Position numbers and translations under genes: made by a program
In this document: positions 41,901 to 56,900 of the stretch, in pieces
How the letters are laid out: each line of letters opens with the position of its first letter
How positions within the stretch are numbered: the stretch's first letter is position 1
The notes under the pieces: generated by a model
The model's input: only the letters and a program-made list of their open reading frames with translations
What the model was told of the DNA's origin: nothing
Databases searched by the model: none
Origin: Hydractinia symbiolongicarpus
Lineage: Eukaryota; Cnidaria; Hydrozoa; Anthoathecata; Hydractiniidae
Direction: 5' to 3'
Assembly (NCBI RefSeq): GCF_029227915.1
Contig: NC_079887.1
Coordinates: 15,809,650 to 15,873,649, forward strand
Length of the DNA stretch: 64,000 nucleotides

Positions 41901-44900
41901 GAAAACTTAATGAATGGAGCAAGAAAAATTATTTGTTACTTTCTATTCAAAGGAACCTTGATGTTGAAGTTCTAAAAGTTGGAAGCAATATTGGAACCTA
42001 AGATTTGACCTAAAAATTAGTATCCTCCAGGTTCATCAACCTTATCAGATATTTGTAGGCTTTAATGGAGATAGTAGTTTCTTTATATCATATCAACATT
42101 GCGGGAACAGTAGAAAATATAGAGATATGTAAATAATAGGTATACAATAATAGGTAAAATGATAGATAATTATGGAGACTTCTAAATGCTTCAAAATATC
42201 AGTTTCCTTCACTGCTCAGAATTCTATAAGATCTTCTTGTTCATTAAACGGAAGCACCATCGATAACCTGGTGACCCCAAACATTTTAACTATTTAAAGA
42301 ATTCGTTTCTTAATACATGCCACTATAATACTACCTACCTCAATGGCTTCTTTTACCAAAGTATTATCTTCGTGATGTGAATATACCTTTAGTAGTGTTG
42401 GTAGTATCTCTTGGTAGCTGTACAAGTAAAGCAATAAATTTCATAACATAACTTTATACTTCGTCGGTATCATATGTTAAGTGGATAGAAGGATTCTTAA
42501 AGAAAAAAGGGCTTCACCAGACAGGCCTGCATGAATACTTAATTTTATGAATGACAAGGCTTTTGCTATCCCTTGAAACAACCTTCAAATGTGCTAAACC
42601 TCATTTATAAAATTTTGCTAAAATCAGCAATTGTTGCAAAACCTCAAAAAATCTTTGAAAACACGTACTCTACTGTAGTTCAATACGAGACATTGTAAGC
42701 AATTTTTGCATAATATTTTCTTCTTTGAGTGCTCGATATTCAACATAACATTAGAAAAATGCTGAAAGCATGACGCTAATCAAAAAATATTTTGTCATGA
42801 CAATTCTAGAGATCGCAAAAAAATTTAATAAAGCGTAAATGAAAAATATTTAATGTAGCAATCTTTAGTCACACTGAAATTTAATAAAAGTTATTTGGCA
42901 ATGTTAGTAATCCCCCCTCTCTCCGCACCAGGAAGGGTAAAGCATTTTTAACATAGTCACTCTGCACAGGTATCCACTACGTACCACACCAATTTTACAA
43001 ACATTAACACAATTGGTATGCTTAATTAGTAAAGTAGTTATAACACAACAGAAAATACAGCAACAAAAATCCAGTGAACTTACGCATCAAGGGCAAATAT
43101 TTTCCCATAACACATCACAATGTTTATTAAAGCAGCAAGACATGAACGCAAGATGGTGACGTCTTCACAATGCAGAAGTAATGCACCGTTGACTGGGTCA
43201 AGGAACAGTCCTATCATTTCTTCGCCATAGTGAGTAGCTTCAGATAAATGTGTCAAAAGTGACCAAATGAACTGAAAAGCAAAACGGCTTATAAGTTTTT
43301 GCATTTTCTCTAATTTGAAAGGTCTCTTTGTTTAAATAATTACACACAGTAACTTAACAGACTACACCACCTAACAACCCTAACAACCTAGCTTTTCTTA
43401 GAGTAAAGGGAGATGATGACAATACGTAGATAAGGTCTCTGTGATCCACGAGAAGAGTGTTAGCAGTGTCTAATATTTTAGTAGTAAAAAAAACGATATT
43501 ACATGAAATAAATTATTGCAACACAGTCGTATTTTGTATCAATGATACAAAATTAATCCAAATATTAGCACAAATGCTACGAAGGTTCGACAAACAAACA
43601 ATTTTGCTGGCTCAACAAACTTAATAAACTTAGAAACCATACCTTAACCCAATAGTCTTTAAAGGTGACATCCAAATAGAAAAGCTCCTATATAAAAAAT
43701 AAAATATTAAGTAAGATAAAACAAACAAAAATGAGAATAGAAATCATAATAATTTTTACTCACTAAGCCGAGCTCATCTCCCATACACAAATCAAATTCG
43801 ATATCAATAGCTTTCTTCGGGAATGAGACTTGCTGGAACAACTCCGAATAGAGAAACGTGACATGTTTCTGAAAAAATAACCATGATAGTAATATTTTCA
43901 AATATAAGTCTCCTCAACTCCTCCTTATTATAAACAATCTAGGGGTAGGTTAAAGTCTTAAAATGTTCACTGACCCATAGCCTTCTATGATCATACTATT
44001 TAGTCTTTAGATCCCGCCGAGATGGGTCTCTTCAAATTTTGGTGAATGCTACGACCACGTTTTTGGTTTTTTTTGCATCATCCAGAAGTATTATGTAAAG
44101 GGCATTATATAAATCATGCATAGAATACAAAATCAATCGCAAGGTTAAACCATCCAAAAACCTAAGAACTGGCCGCATCAACTTTCCATATCACATAGCA
44201 TGTGTCATTTTATTCGTAACTAGACCTACACATGCAGTTTAAGTTCACTTGCCAATGTTTAGAATACACTTATATGCTTCGGTAAATTGGGTCATGATGT
44301 TACCTAACCTTCATTTTTTCTATTAGACGAACAATTCTCAATTGAAAAAAATAGTGGACATTGCCAATCAAGCATTTATTTTCCCCAAGGACTAACGAAA
44401 TTTTCTCTATTATCTAGCTGATGGATCTTATGGGTACAAAGGTTAAAGATATTTTTGTCGAACTTATTTTGCAGATAATCAGGCCGAAGATGCCTTATTT
44501 GGCAGAATATATTTTTGTGGTTGACTGATTTTAAAAGTCTTGTGGAATTTATTTAGGTATTTGGGTCAAATTCGCAAAAAAAAATTATGCAAAGAGTTAT
44601 TCAGTTCTCAAAACCTACCTCACTTCAGCTATTCCTGACATTCACTTATTGCAATTGCATTTTGATTTTTTTCGTTGAAGTATGGAACAATAAACCATAC
44701 GTCGAAAATAAAATTACGAATATTTGCTTTGGTATATTTCCTCGCAAGGACTTAAAAATGGCGAGTTAAAACACAAGATAATAACCTAAACTATTTGATC
44801 AATGTTATGAAGAATTGAAGTCAGGAAAGCAGACATATAACTTTAAAATTTTTCCTCCAGAAGCCATCATTGGTCGTCCTCAGGAAGACTCTTAAGGAAA

Positions 44901-47900
44901 CTATAAATTTAGCCAACATCCTGTGATAACATTTAAATCTTAAAATTGTTTTGCTGATATCAAGGTGCCTTATTTTCCCTGTCAGACATTTACAGGCATG
45001 CAGTATAGACTGTTAGGACTTCTAGGACGTATATTGTTTACCTGACACGCATTCCCAAAGCCTAATAGCTGCAGAGTGTTGTATAAGAATATTAAAAATT
45101 GTCGAAAAATTCTACTATTATCTATAAGGTTAGAGTTAGAAATATTAACCCTATCACATCTGGGTAAGGAAAGCAGCAGAAGGACGTCATTTGGATCAAA
45201 AATGATCAATTTCGCTAGATTAATATTTAAATCTATTCTGCATTTTATTCCTAGTACCCATATATTATGTCCTTAAAAACTCCTATGGTGACCTCGTGAC
45301 GAACATACATGAACAAACGCAACTTTTAAAACACTCTTACATTAATGCCAGAAATCAGTTTGTTTGAAGTTTCTTAATTTTTAGATGTTCTACTTACCAA
45401 TGGATATGACTAGTTAGAGCTAGCCTTACCTTCAATAGGAATGAGAATATGATTAATTTAAAAATTGAAATTATTACAGAATGAACAAATACATAAATTA
45501 CCTTATTTGGCAACTTTTCAAAGATTTTCGACGTGAACATAAGTTGATTAATCTGAAGCAATTTGTTCGTCACAGCCTATATCATTAGGAAAAAGAAGTC
45601 AAATTCTAAAGTAATTCTAAGGCATTGTAATGAAAAAACTTTAGAGCACTAAGGAAAGTCAGTTTAAATGCAATTTAGAACACAATAGCACCACCTAGTT
45701 ATGCCTGACAGTTAAGATTATACATAGTATGAACCCCTGCCCCAACAAATAGCAATTCTATGGAACAAACCCTGTTTCTCCTTCCCTTCAAAAAAACTCT
45801 TATAAATCTCCTGGTTAGCACAAATTCACATCAGAACTTTTTATTTCGTTTCTTAAGGTTCATTATATCAAGAGTTCATTGTAGTTAGAAAACCTATACA
45901 CATGACATTTTAATGTTTTGCAAATGTGCATGAGCTCTTTAGCTACGTGAAATCTTGCAACAAAGATATAGATATTAACAAAAAAATGAAATTTCTGAAA
46001 TTTAAACCTGTGTATGCCATTAAAATACTGTTTGATAAAGTTAATTGAATCGTTGTTCAGTAAAGAATTTTACCTGTTGCTGACGTTTACTGAATGCATG
46101 CTCTTCACTCATCTCTTCCAGTTTTAACGAGGGTGATGGGTATCCTCTTTTGAAGACGTAAACATCTCGAATCTTATTATTGTTTTCCATAATCGCACCT
46201 GCACAGAAGTTTTATATGTCAATATTATATCTTTCATTTTTAAAAAGAGAAAAAAGAAGAAGCTATTTTGACTTTGCTGATGAAAAAACAACCAAAAAAC
46301 ATAAGCTTTAAAAAAATAAAGCTTTTTCAAGAAAAATGGTACAGATTTTAACTTGTATTAGAAAGCCACGTCTTTTTAAGTATATTCCTCTCATTTGTGT
46401 TCAAATAACGCAGAAACAGTGTTAACATTAAATGCGAATTGACATCAAGTAAATAGGGTGGCTTTTGTAACACAATAACTACATGTTTCTTTCTATACTT
46501 TTTAAAAAATACTATATACTTGCATTTTTCATTGAAATATGATTGTGGACTAATTCCACATTCTATATCTCAAACACTCACAATTCCATAGGGCGTATAT
46601 ATATAATAGTAGCAAAATTTTTAAATGTTTTGTGTACGGATTAAGATAGCTGTAAAAGGCTTACACTAGCCAATTGTAAGCTAAAGTGTTCACAATATTT
46701 AAAGCAAGTTGTATCTAAAATATTTTAATACTCCTAAGGAACGCAAAAAAGGTTTTTTCAAAGGGATATACCAATCTCCACAAAATATTTTAAGACAAGG
46801 TAGTACATTTTAGGCAATTATAGGCAATTTCTACACTAGGATTCAGCAATTTAAAGTAGTTAATGTTCACAACTGACTTAGGATCTTCACCATGGCCATG
46901 TTTCTTAAATTTTGGGGCGTTTATGTGCCCTGAGGTGGGTTATTCTGCAGAGCAGACATTTTACAAAGTGCAAAAAGTGCAATTTAAACGCTGCTTAATT
47001 AACCTACGCATCTGAAAATGTAAGAATTTGTGTCTTGACGCTCTTTGCCAATTTCTAAAATGCCAAAAAAGTCCAACTGCCTCAAAATTTTGATGGGGTA
47101 CCGAGTTTTCTACAAAATATTTCTTGACAAATTTCAAAATAGTACCTCATTGCCATGGTAACAAAGAAGATAATGAAAAATATCTAGTACTAGTCGATAA
47201 GGCACGTGGAAAAATCCACTTAGGCAGGAGGGACAATGTAAAAATTGGTTATTTTAGACCTTTTGCTGATATCAGCAGTGCATATGCAAAAACAAATTGA
47301 CGAATTTCAGTTTATCAGTTGTCTCTATAGTGTAGAGCTCGACACGCTCATGAAGAGAATGTATGTGATCATGTGATTTTGAGTAACAGTTAATAATATA
47401 TGAGGGTATAAAATTATGCTGACGTCAGCAAAGATCCGCGAAAATACACAAAATTATTTTTTAACGGACTCGGGAACCCAGGTTTGGGAAAATTACCGAA
47501 ATTTGTCCTAGATGGTCCCTAGTTACCCATGCGGTGAAAAATCATTGACGTCACCACCTTGTTTCCAAGTTATTTGGCCTCAAAGTTTTAAGTGCACTGT
47601 AATGGCTTCATTAATTTAATATAGGATATTGACGTTAAATTAGTGTTATTCACGTTGTGCCGTAACGTCATAAAATTTAACATTTGAGACATCGGTGACT
47701 TCAAGAAAATTTCGGCGACATCAAAGGAAAATGACGATATCCACTATGACCGTCACATACACTCCGTATTATTATAAAAGACTAGTCGATAAAGCCCGTG
47801 GAAAAATCCACAGAGGCAGGATAAAAATGAAAAAGAAGCGTTATTTGAATTTTGATGACGTCAGCAACCCATCCACAAAAAAAAATCAAAAGTTTGTTTT

Positions 47901-50900
47901 CACATTGCCTTTATTGTGTAGAGCTTAAGGCGCTGATCAAGAAAATGTTTATGATCATGTGCTTTTGATGAGCGGTTAATGAGATAATAGGGTTTAAAAA
48001 TTTTGCTGACGTCAGCAATGGCCTGTCAAAACCTCCAAAATTTTCTTTCGAAATTTGTATACCCGTTGCCTTCATCTTATAGATCTCAAAACGCTTATCA
48101 AGAAAGTGTATAGGATCATATCTTTTCATACCGATAAAGACCCGTGGAAAAATCCACTTAGGCAATAGGACATTGAAAAAGTTGAATGTTTAAGACGTTT
48201 TGCTGACGTCAGCATTGCAAATCCAAATTGGCGAAATTTAGTTTATTCGTTGCCTGTAACGTTTAGAGGTTGAAACGCTGATCAAAATAATGTATAGCAT
48301 CATATCTTTTCTACGAACAACTAAGGACATATAAGGGTTTAAAAAATTATGCTGACGTCAGCAATGGCCCGTTAAAACGCGAAAAAATTTTTTCAGAAAT
48401 TTATATCCCTGTTACCTTCATCGTATAGACCTTGAAACGATGATCAAGAAAATGTATAGGATCATGTACTTTTGACAAATGGTTGCAGAGATGGTTGGGG
48501 TTTAAAGGTTTTTTGATGGCGTCATCAACCCGTCCATTCCGAAACGGATTTGGGGACCAAGGTTTGGGAACCTTACCCAAATTGGTCCTAGGTGGTCCCT
48601 AGTTAACCACGCGGTGAAAAATCATTTACGTCACCACTTCGTTTCCAAGTTATTTGTCCTCAAAATTTTAGGTACACTATAATGGCTTCATTAATTTAAA
48701 ATATAAGATATTGACATTAAAGTAGTGTTATTGACGTCGCGCCGTAACGTCAGAAAATTTAACATATTAGACATAAATTTTTCAGCAACATCAAAGGAAA
48801 ATAAACACATCAACTTTGCCTGTCACAGACAGACGGACACTCTCCGTATTATTATATAGATTTGGCTGCATAAATCTAGCTTTTGCTTAAGCTACTTATT
48901 TAGAATTGCAGTATTTATATAAATATAATAAATTTGTCCTATTGCAAGATAAACATGTTTTTAAAAACGAAACAACAGAAAGTTACTACTTTAAAAATAA
49001 TAATGGATGTCAGCATAATACGATTTTTTGTTACCTTAAGGTTATAAATTTTCGTAACAATTAATTTATGCATGGTGTATCAAACTTTTGCAAAAATTTC
49101 CAATTTTAGTGTCATTTTAGTGAAAATTGAACCAATAAGTATTGTGAATGACAGTAAAAGTTTACTATGTATGAATCATAGAAATACGGGAGCAAAAAAT
49201 GATTCCGTACATTATGAAAATAGGACAAACTTTGATTAAAAAACCTTAATAAAGATAATATGCGACTATATAAGGGAAGGAACAAAATGAATCAGCTATT
49301 TTTTCCTGGGAATCTTCACAGCAAGTATAACCTGTATTAACAGGCCTCTTTCCAAAATAATTTAAAAGATGTTAATCATCTAAATTAACTGGTTAGGTAC
49401 ATAAACAAAATATTTCGTAACGTTGGAGCTTGAAATTTATGTCTTAAACTTCATATCAAAATATATTCATATGCAATTTATGTACGTTAATAATGTCATT
49501 GCTAAATAAGTAAATAAAGCTCTGTAATCGATTTTATTCCCTCCCTTCTGCTTCATTGTTTGTTTACAGCACGCTGCTGCTTTTAAATTTCTAATACTTG
49601 CTTTAGAGCACGTGACTATGTCTATTGTTTTATTAAGAGATCCCCACCACTGACATCAGACCTTCATCCCTATATATCTTTGCATATTATCTTTCAATTA
49701 TATGTAAGAAATTGTCCTTACATGAGTAACTGCAGTACAAACTGTGTTTTTAATCTGGATAGTGAAAACTTGATTGTAAGGAAGCAGGAAGTATTATTCT
49801 GTTTTAAAATTTCGTAAATTTATATCTATATTATAATTACTATAAAAACTTTTTGTAAAATATAGCCTATGTCAAAGATATAACTTGGGTTTTAATAAAG
49901 GAATTAATGAAGCCTAAAAAATACATTACCAAGAAACAAAATTAACCACACACGACGAGCAACAGATTTGCTGTATAAAAAGGCTAATAAATTTCATTCA
50001 TATTTCTACCTGAGTGTTTGTCCACCAACCAGACATCACTTTCAATCTCAAAGATTCCTTTACTTTGTGTCAGCAGCTCCTTAAATGTCATTTCCTGGTA
50101 AGAAAGGGATAAACATAATTACATTTCCAAATTTTAGAGTGAGCATTAATTGGACAGGTGGGCATTACAAAGAGAATGGGTAATAATTAAAAATTAAAAT
50201 CAGATTATGTTTCTCCACTACTCAAAAACTAATGAAACAGGTGTAAACTCAACTGACCAAAAACAATTTATATCACTAAATGCAAAATGTAAAAAATATA
50301 TATTCGGAGAATTAAAAAATTTCTTTCATGACAAAATCCAATTATATTAAAGACCTGGAACGAAGATAGGGGTTATTTAAGGGGATATTTAAAGACTGAG
50401 CATTAAAAAAGTTGTTAATAGACTTTAAAAAAAATGTTTTGGGACATAGGGGAGACATTATTAGAGACTGGTGTTGAAATGACAGTGGACATTAAATAGA
50501 GAATTTAAAATACTTGTAAAATAACAGATTTTTAAGTTTAATACTGAAATGTCAAGAATGGAAATTGTGTTTGTACGTTACTATCCATAAAATAATAGAG
50601 AAGTCAAAATAACACATTTACTTCAAAAATGTTTAATCTTTCTTTCGATGTATAGACAACTGAAACTTCCTAAAATAAATAAAATAAATAATTCTATATG
50701 ACAAGAGTTATTACATATTGTGAAGACACTATTTCCACCCATGAGCTAATATTGTGGCTACATGAGAATTGACTATGTGAGTAATAATTACCCAGACACA
50801 CTTAAAAGCACATTTTTGTGGTTATTAGAAAACACAATATGAGATTGAGGATCAGTATGGCCTATATCCCTACAAGTTCGAGTGTGTGAAAATATTAAAA

Positions 50901-53900
50901 AACTTTTTGACTTCTGGTTATTTTTTTATTATTACTTTTGGATTAGCACAGTTAAATTAGTATTTGTGTAAAGTTCCATTATTATTATGGTATTGATCAA
51001 ATCATTTTTTGTCAAAAAATTCAAGCAAAACTGCAGCACATCATCGAGAATAACTTCAACAAGTGTCTATTCATGTTCATATGCAACCTTGAATATATTT
51101 TTTCAAAAACTGTGACCATAATTAAGCTATTATTTTGTATACAAAAAATCATCATCATAGCAGTTTAAATAGAAATGTCCATGACCCCTCGGTTTTCTAA
51201 AAGTTAAACAGTTTCAATAATTCTTAAATTGAATAGAAAAATCTGATTAAAATGACACAGAAACATAAGGCATTTGCAGTACATCAAGGTTAAAAGAACA
51301 AAAGAAATACATAATTGCCTTGATTATTATGTTTAAAAAAATTGCCTTGATTATTATGTTTAAAAAAATTGCCTTGTGTATTCAAGAGGAAAAGAAATGG
51401 TTGCCAACACTGCATCAAACCATTTTGAAGATTATCAGACCTATATCATTCTACAGTATCGAACATCGCAAAGCTGGCTTTCAGAAAATATGAAGTCATA
51501 AAGGTCATCCTATGCTTCGTAGGTCAATCTAACCTGTCCTATAAAATAAAAATAATGAAAAAACGATCTACATACTGTTGTGCATGCCACATTTGCAGTG
51601 ACCATTAGAATGTTCTAAAGAAACAATTGAAGCATTAAAGTAGACATTTACGCAGTTCACTTTTTTTTCGCTTCCAACATTAGTTTATGGCAGGTCAGTG
51701 ATATTTATACAATTTATCGGAAGCATATCTGAGGAAAAGCATAAACCAAAAACAAGAGAAAGGTTTAAGTAAGGTGAAAATTAATACCTACTGTTATTAC
51801 CCACTTCAAATGACAGTAACATAATAAAAAAAACACAACACAACACAACATTTTTTTGTTTTTGTTTTGACCAATCATAATAATTTTTAATCAAAACTGT
51901 TGTTCAAAAGCCATCGCTTGTAGTCCAGGTAATATTATGTTGTCATTTATGCTAAGAAAATCGACATTAGTTGTAGCACAAGTTATGCTTTTTCCTCTGA
52001 AACACCTTTTTCCCTGTTTATTCCAAGATTATTTTGGGATTTACAAACATGGTCCATTTTTTCAAATTTACGCTATACATGATGCATCTCAAGTTTGTGC
52101 CAAAGCAAATCAGTCTAATATCAAGGTGTCCACTTAAAAAGTTGACAATTAGCCAAAAATTCCGACATTTTTAAAATTCTTCCCTACTTTTTTCTGTAGT
52201 TAAAGCTCATTTTCCTGACATTTCGTAAAAAACTATCAAAAAATTAATAAAAACAAATGATAAAAATAACAAAATGTAGATTACTCACGTCAATATGTTC
52301 CCGTCGCAAACTCTGTTTCAAATCCCCGAAGTAGACATTGTCAACACTAGGAACAATCTACAAAATAAACGAACAAAAGTAAATATCTAAAACTAGAAAA
52401 ACACAAATAACATATTTGTATTAAACTTGGTTCTTGCTATGGGCTAACAATAAGCTAACCACAGTGTGCATAATTTGTTACCTGATTTAAGATCTCAACA
52501 AGACTTTTGTAAGGTTTAAGTGTACATCATGAAAACTGACAAAAACCTTAATTTTGAAGAATCAAAATGCTGAGTTTTGCAAAGCACAAATACTTATTCT
52601 AATCTAATAATCTGTACCTGCCACAGAAGAGGAAATATAGCAGCAATCCGTTCTTGTGTTCCAGGTATATTGAGACGATCATGATATACAATAACACCAA
52701 CCTAAAACGAAGGTTAGTTCATGACAAAAACAATTTACATGGATTTCATTATAGTTCTATGATCATGGACGAAACATTTGTAGTCACAAATAACTACACA
52801 GGCTATTTCTATTTTAAATTCATGCATTGAATTGTTGAAGTTCAGAAAGGATCTTAAGTTATTTGGTTAAATTCATACTTATGCTAAATGTTGCTGATGT
52901 CATAGATGGATTGTTTTAATTCCAACGAAAACAACTTTCCTAACAATAATCAGGTAAAGCCTTTCTAATTCAATTTATTTCACAAGAATTTTGTTAACAT
53001 GTCAGCATTCGTCTCAGCAATTTTTGCAGAGTGCAGAAGCGAATTAAAAAGGCTGCTGTATTACTTCTAATACCACTAAGGCCAAAAAAGGACGATTTTA
53101 TGGGTTTGAAAACTAATTTTTTATTATCATAGATCAACTGTTTAGAGGAGTTGGTAATAAAAAAGCGAACCCGTTCTTCTTTTGTCACATGCGTGTTCAT
53201 ATAAAATAAAAATAACATAATTTCTAACCTTTTTACACTAAACTGAAAATGCTGCATGCAACAAATCGGTCACAAAGGAAAACACTTACTAAGTTGTTAA
53301 GGAGTTGTTGTGCTGCATATGGAGGTAGCTCAGGTATGTACATCAGCAGTTTCCGCAACAGTAAAATCAACTCATCCTAAATATTAAATATCATTTTATA
53401 TTAACAATCTTATATACGTGAAAAACACAACGTAATTTAAGAAGAAAAAACATAGCAACGTGTTTCAAGAAGTCAAGTTTCTTTATAATTAAATAATAAT
53501 TTAAAAATAATAATTTTACCTGTTTGCTTATTCGTGTAATCTTTTCATAAAATCTTCGAAAAAAAGTATCGGAATCATCAACCAGACATTTCCAAATAAC
53601 ATGACGTGATAAACTTCCAACTATAATTGAATAAAACACAAAAAAATTACTGTTAATAGTAACAATTTTAACAATTTTAATTTTTGAGATTATAATTAAT
53701 ATAGTGAATATACATCTAAACCATTACAATATCCTTCAACAGACAATTTGTAGCATTGGAATAGACCTTAACAGATCTAACACATCCACCAACTTAGGAA
53801 TTTTAGGTGGAAACAAACCGGTTTGTCCATTTGTTGTGGCTATGGCAGTATCGTCAAGCAAATGAATCAAGTGGGAAAAACCATGATTCATTGATGGTGG

Positions 53901-56900
53901 AAAAAATGGCTGCATCATATGATCATTTTGGACAACAGGTTGATCTAACAAAGAAATATGTACCTATTTAACACATAGGACTAGCTTGTACAGCTTGTAC
54001 TAATTACAAAATACATAATTTTAGGATGACTATGCACATTTATAGATAAGATGTCTTATGTATTCAGGGAATAAATTCTACCAAGCACTTAATTAGCGAT
54101 TTTTGAAACCAGCCAGAAGTACAAACCTTCATCATCTTTCACTACACTCTCAACAGAAGCTTGGTAAGAAAATGGTATTGATGTCAAAAAGTATTTCTCC
54201 CTCAGCTTCTTTAACTTCTTTGCACGTTTTTTAGCTTTCACTTCCTTCTGTTGCTCACTATCCAAATAGTAAAACTCATCTTCATCATCTGATAAATCAA
54301 GATCTTGATGTACGTTAGAGTCAGCAACCCAAGCAGCATCTGGTACCGGTTCAGGCAATAGACCCAATGGACGAGATGGTAATGTGTAGTCACGTCGTGG
54401 AAACGGAATCTAGAACAAAACCAATATAATACGTACCAATATAATATTATTAGACATTCATTAAAAATTCTTTTTCTTTTTCTCTATTCTTTAAATAACA
54501 CTCCTGTACCCAATTGTTTTTAAAACTGTGGATTATTTCATGATGAATATATTTCATGCCTCTGTCACTGCACTAAAAAACTTATGACATGCTAGTTCAT
54601 CAATATCCATAAGCTTACACGTAATGTTGCTTTAGCAGAATCTTCCAGGTGTTGATAAACTTGATACTGGCAATCCCACAACACACCAAACCTATGAAAC
54701 ATAAGACAGTTCTTACAGTGAAACATTGATAAGCGAACAACTTATCTATCTTGCTGGTATATAAATAGTTATTTTTTCCAGAAAGCTTTAAAATCCAACT
54801 TGTGCTGAAACATGCATAAGTTATTGCCACACAAGTCCATTTGAACTTTCGCTAAAAAAACAAGCTGAAATTTTAGATTTTTTAAGGATATGGTATTGTA
54901 TATTTTTAATTACTTTGTATAATAGTTTAGTTGAATTTTATTTAGACTAAATAAGCAAGCATACAATATTAATGTTCATCCTCCTTTTATTTAAATATGC
55001 CAACAACGGGTAGGTTTTGCTTGCCTAAGATGATCAGACTTTCTAAATTAAATCCTGCAATGAAATTACCAAATTACGGTTGTGTGATCATTAAGAAAAG
55101 GGTTTGTAACTGTTTTGGGGAAACGTAACGTACCTTCAAAGTAGAACATGCTTATAAGAGCTGCATGTTATATATATCTTAAACCGACATATTTACTTCA
55201 ATTTTAAACAGGAATTTCATGTGATAACGTTAATAAAAAATGTTGCTTCTTAATTATTTTTTAATGTTTACGGTAAAAATATTGACAAAAGAAAAATGTT
55301 TTTTTCTTAAATATTCTTTATGGTAATACACAAAAGAATAAATAGCTGAGTATTCACAACGCATTATTAAATAACCCGTTTTTTAAAACAAAATAAACTG
55401 CATCAAACCAATTTTGAATATTCTTAATACACCTTTATTAATACTTTGTTAAAAATAGGATCTATTAGTACTGTAACAATCGAATAAGAAACGAGCATAG
55501 GTTTGCATGGTATTGGCTTTTTAAAAAAATAAACAGTTTATATTTTAAATGTGTTTTAATCATGTCGTTTGTTTTGAGCATAAGTAAAATAGCAACAATA
55601 AAGAAATTAGACTTTCTTTTTAGACTTTTAGACACGGAGTTACGTAGCTTTATTGAGGTACGTCCAAAGACTTGCCAATATAGGGTCAGATTTTAAGCTT
55701 TGGAGAGTGGTGGTGTGAGAACACAACAAGCTATTCCACATTGAAACATGACACTACCATTAACAAAACAATCAAGAAATACTTTTATAATTTTAGGCAC
55801 AAATTGAATAAATACCTCTGAATAGCATTAGCACGATTGTGAGCATCTATTGATGTAAGTTCACGAGTCAAGAAATTCGAGATCGAAGCCTCTAACCGTA
55901 TACCAGACACCAAAAATAAACTTGCTAAAATAATACAAAAATGTGATGGTTAACACATACAAACAAAGAACTATTGAGTTATTCTCCGTGTCACAAAGAA
56001 TATAGGAAGAATGTAAATCTTCTCCACCTCCAAAAGGAACTAACATGTAAAACAAAATTATTCACTGCTACTAACCAGCTGCAGCTCTAAGCTGTTGACA
56101 AGGATAAAGTAAAACCTCCCAAGAAGCCGCCATTGTTTCCCCAAGCTGCTGATTCTCCATAACAAATGCCCCTTTGCATAATACTGAAAATGGAAGTTGC
56201 ATTAAAATGCCAACCTAAAAATAAGAAAGTATAGAAAGCAAACCAGAAATCAAAACAGCTTTCACTTGTATGGATAAATTTCTAGCAAGTCAATGAAGAT
56301 ATGTAATGCTGTGTTTGCAAATAGCAAAATTTGATCTAAAAATCATCTGATGGTCAGTGACATTTTATTTTTATGCTTTTGAGTCTTATAACATTCCAAA
56401 AGATGCACTTACACAATGACAGACATACTTACTCTTTCAACAAGATAATTGTAGACAGGGTCTACTTTAGCCTCAGATGATATGTTTTCATTCTGATAAT
56501 TTTCTATGACTTGATGGTTGTGATAATCATATATTGTTTTTAAAGCATCAACTAACTGAAAACAAGATTTGAGCTGTCCAACTGGGCAGTTGTCAGCACA
56601 TTTATCACCACCATGAGCACACAAGAAATCAATAGATTTATTCATTTGCATCATAACGTTCAGCCATGGAAAATCAAGCATTTCTTCGGGTAACTCATCT
56701 TGGTCTTCTGCAAACATTGTTGTTAGACTGGCCTGTCGGTCAAATGAGGGTCTCGAGATCTTACGTGAAAATTTCCGAGCTACTTTTGGACTTTTCTTTG
56801 TTAAATAAGCAATACTCTGATTTCTACGAACTCTGGACGGACTTTGTGGTACTGTTTCATCTTTGGAAACTGGCATCGGAGATGTAAGCATGTATCCTAC

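Noticed and set aside
54615-54830. Stand-alone 71-residue ORF with cysteine-rich hydrophobic region
   Set aside because: It overlaps UNC80 exon 9 in a different frame and resembles no family.
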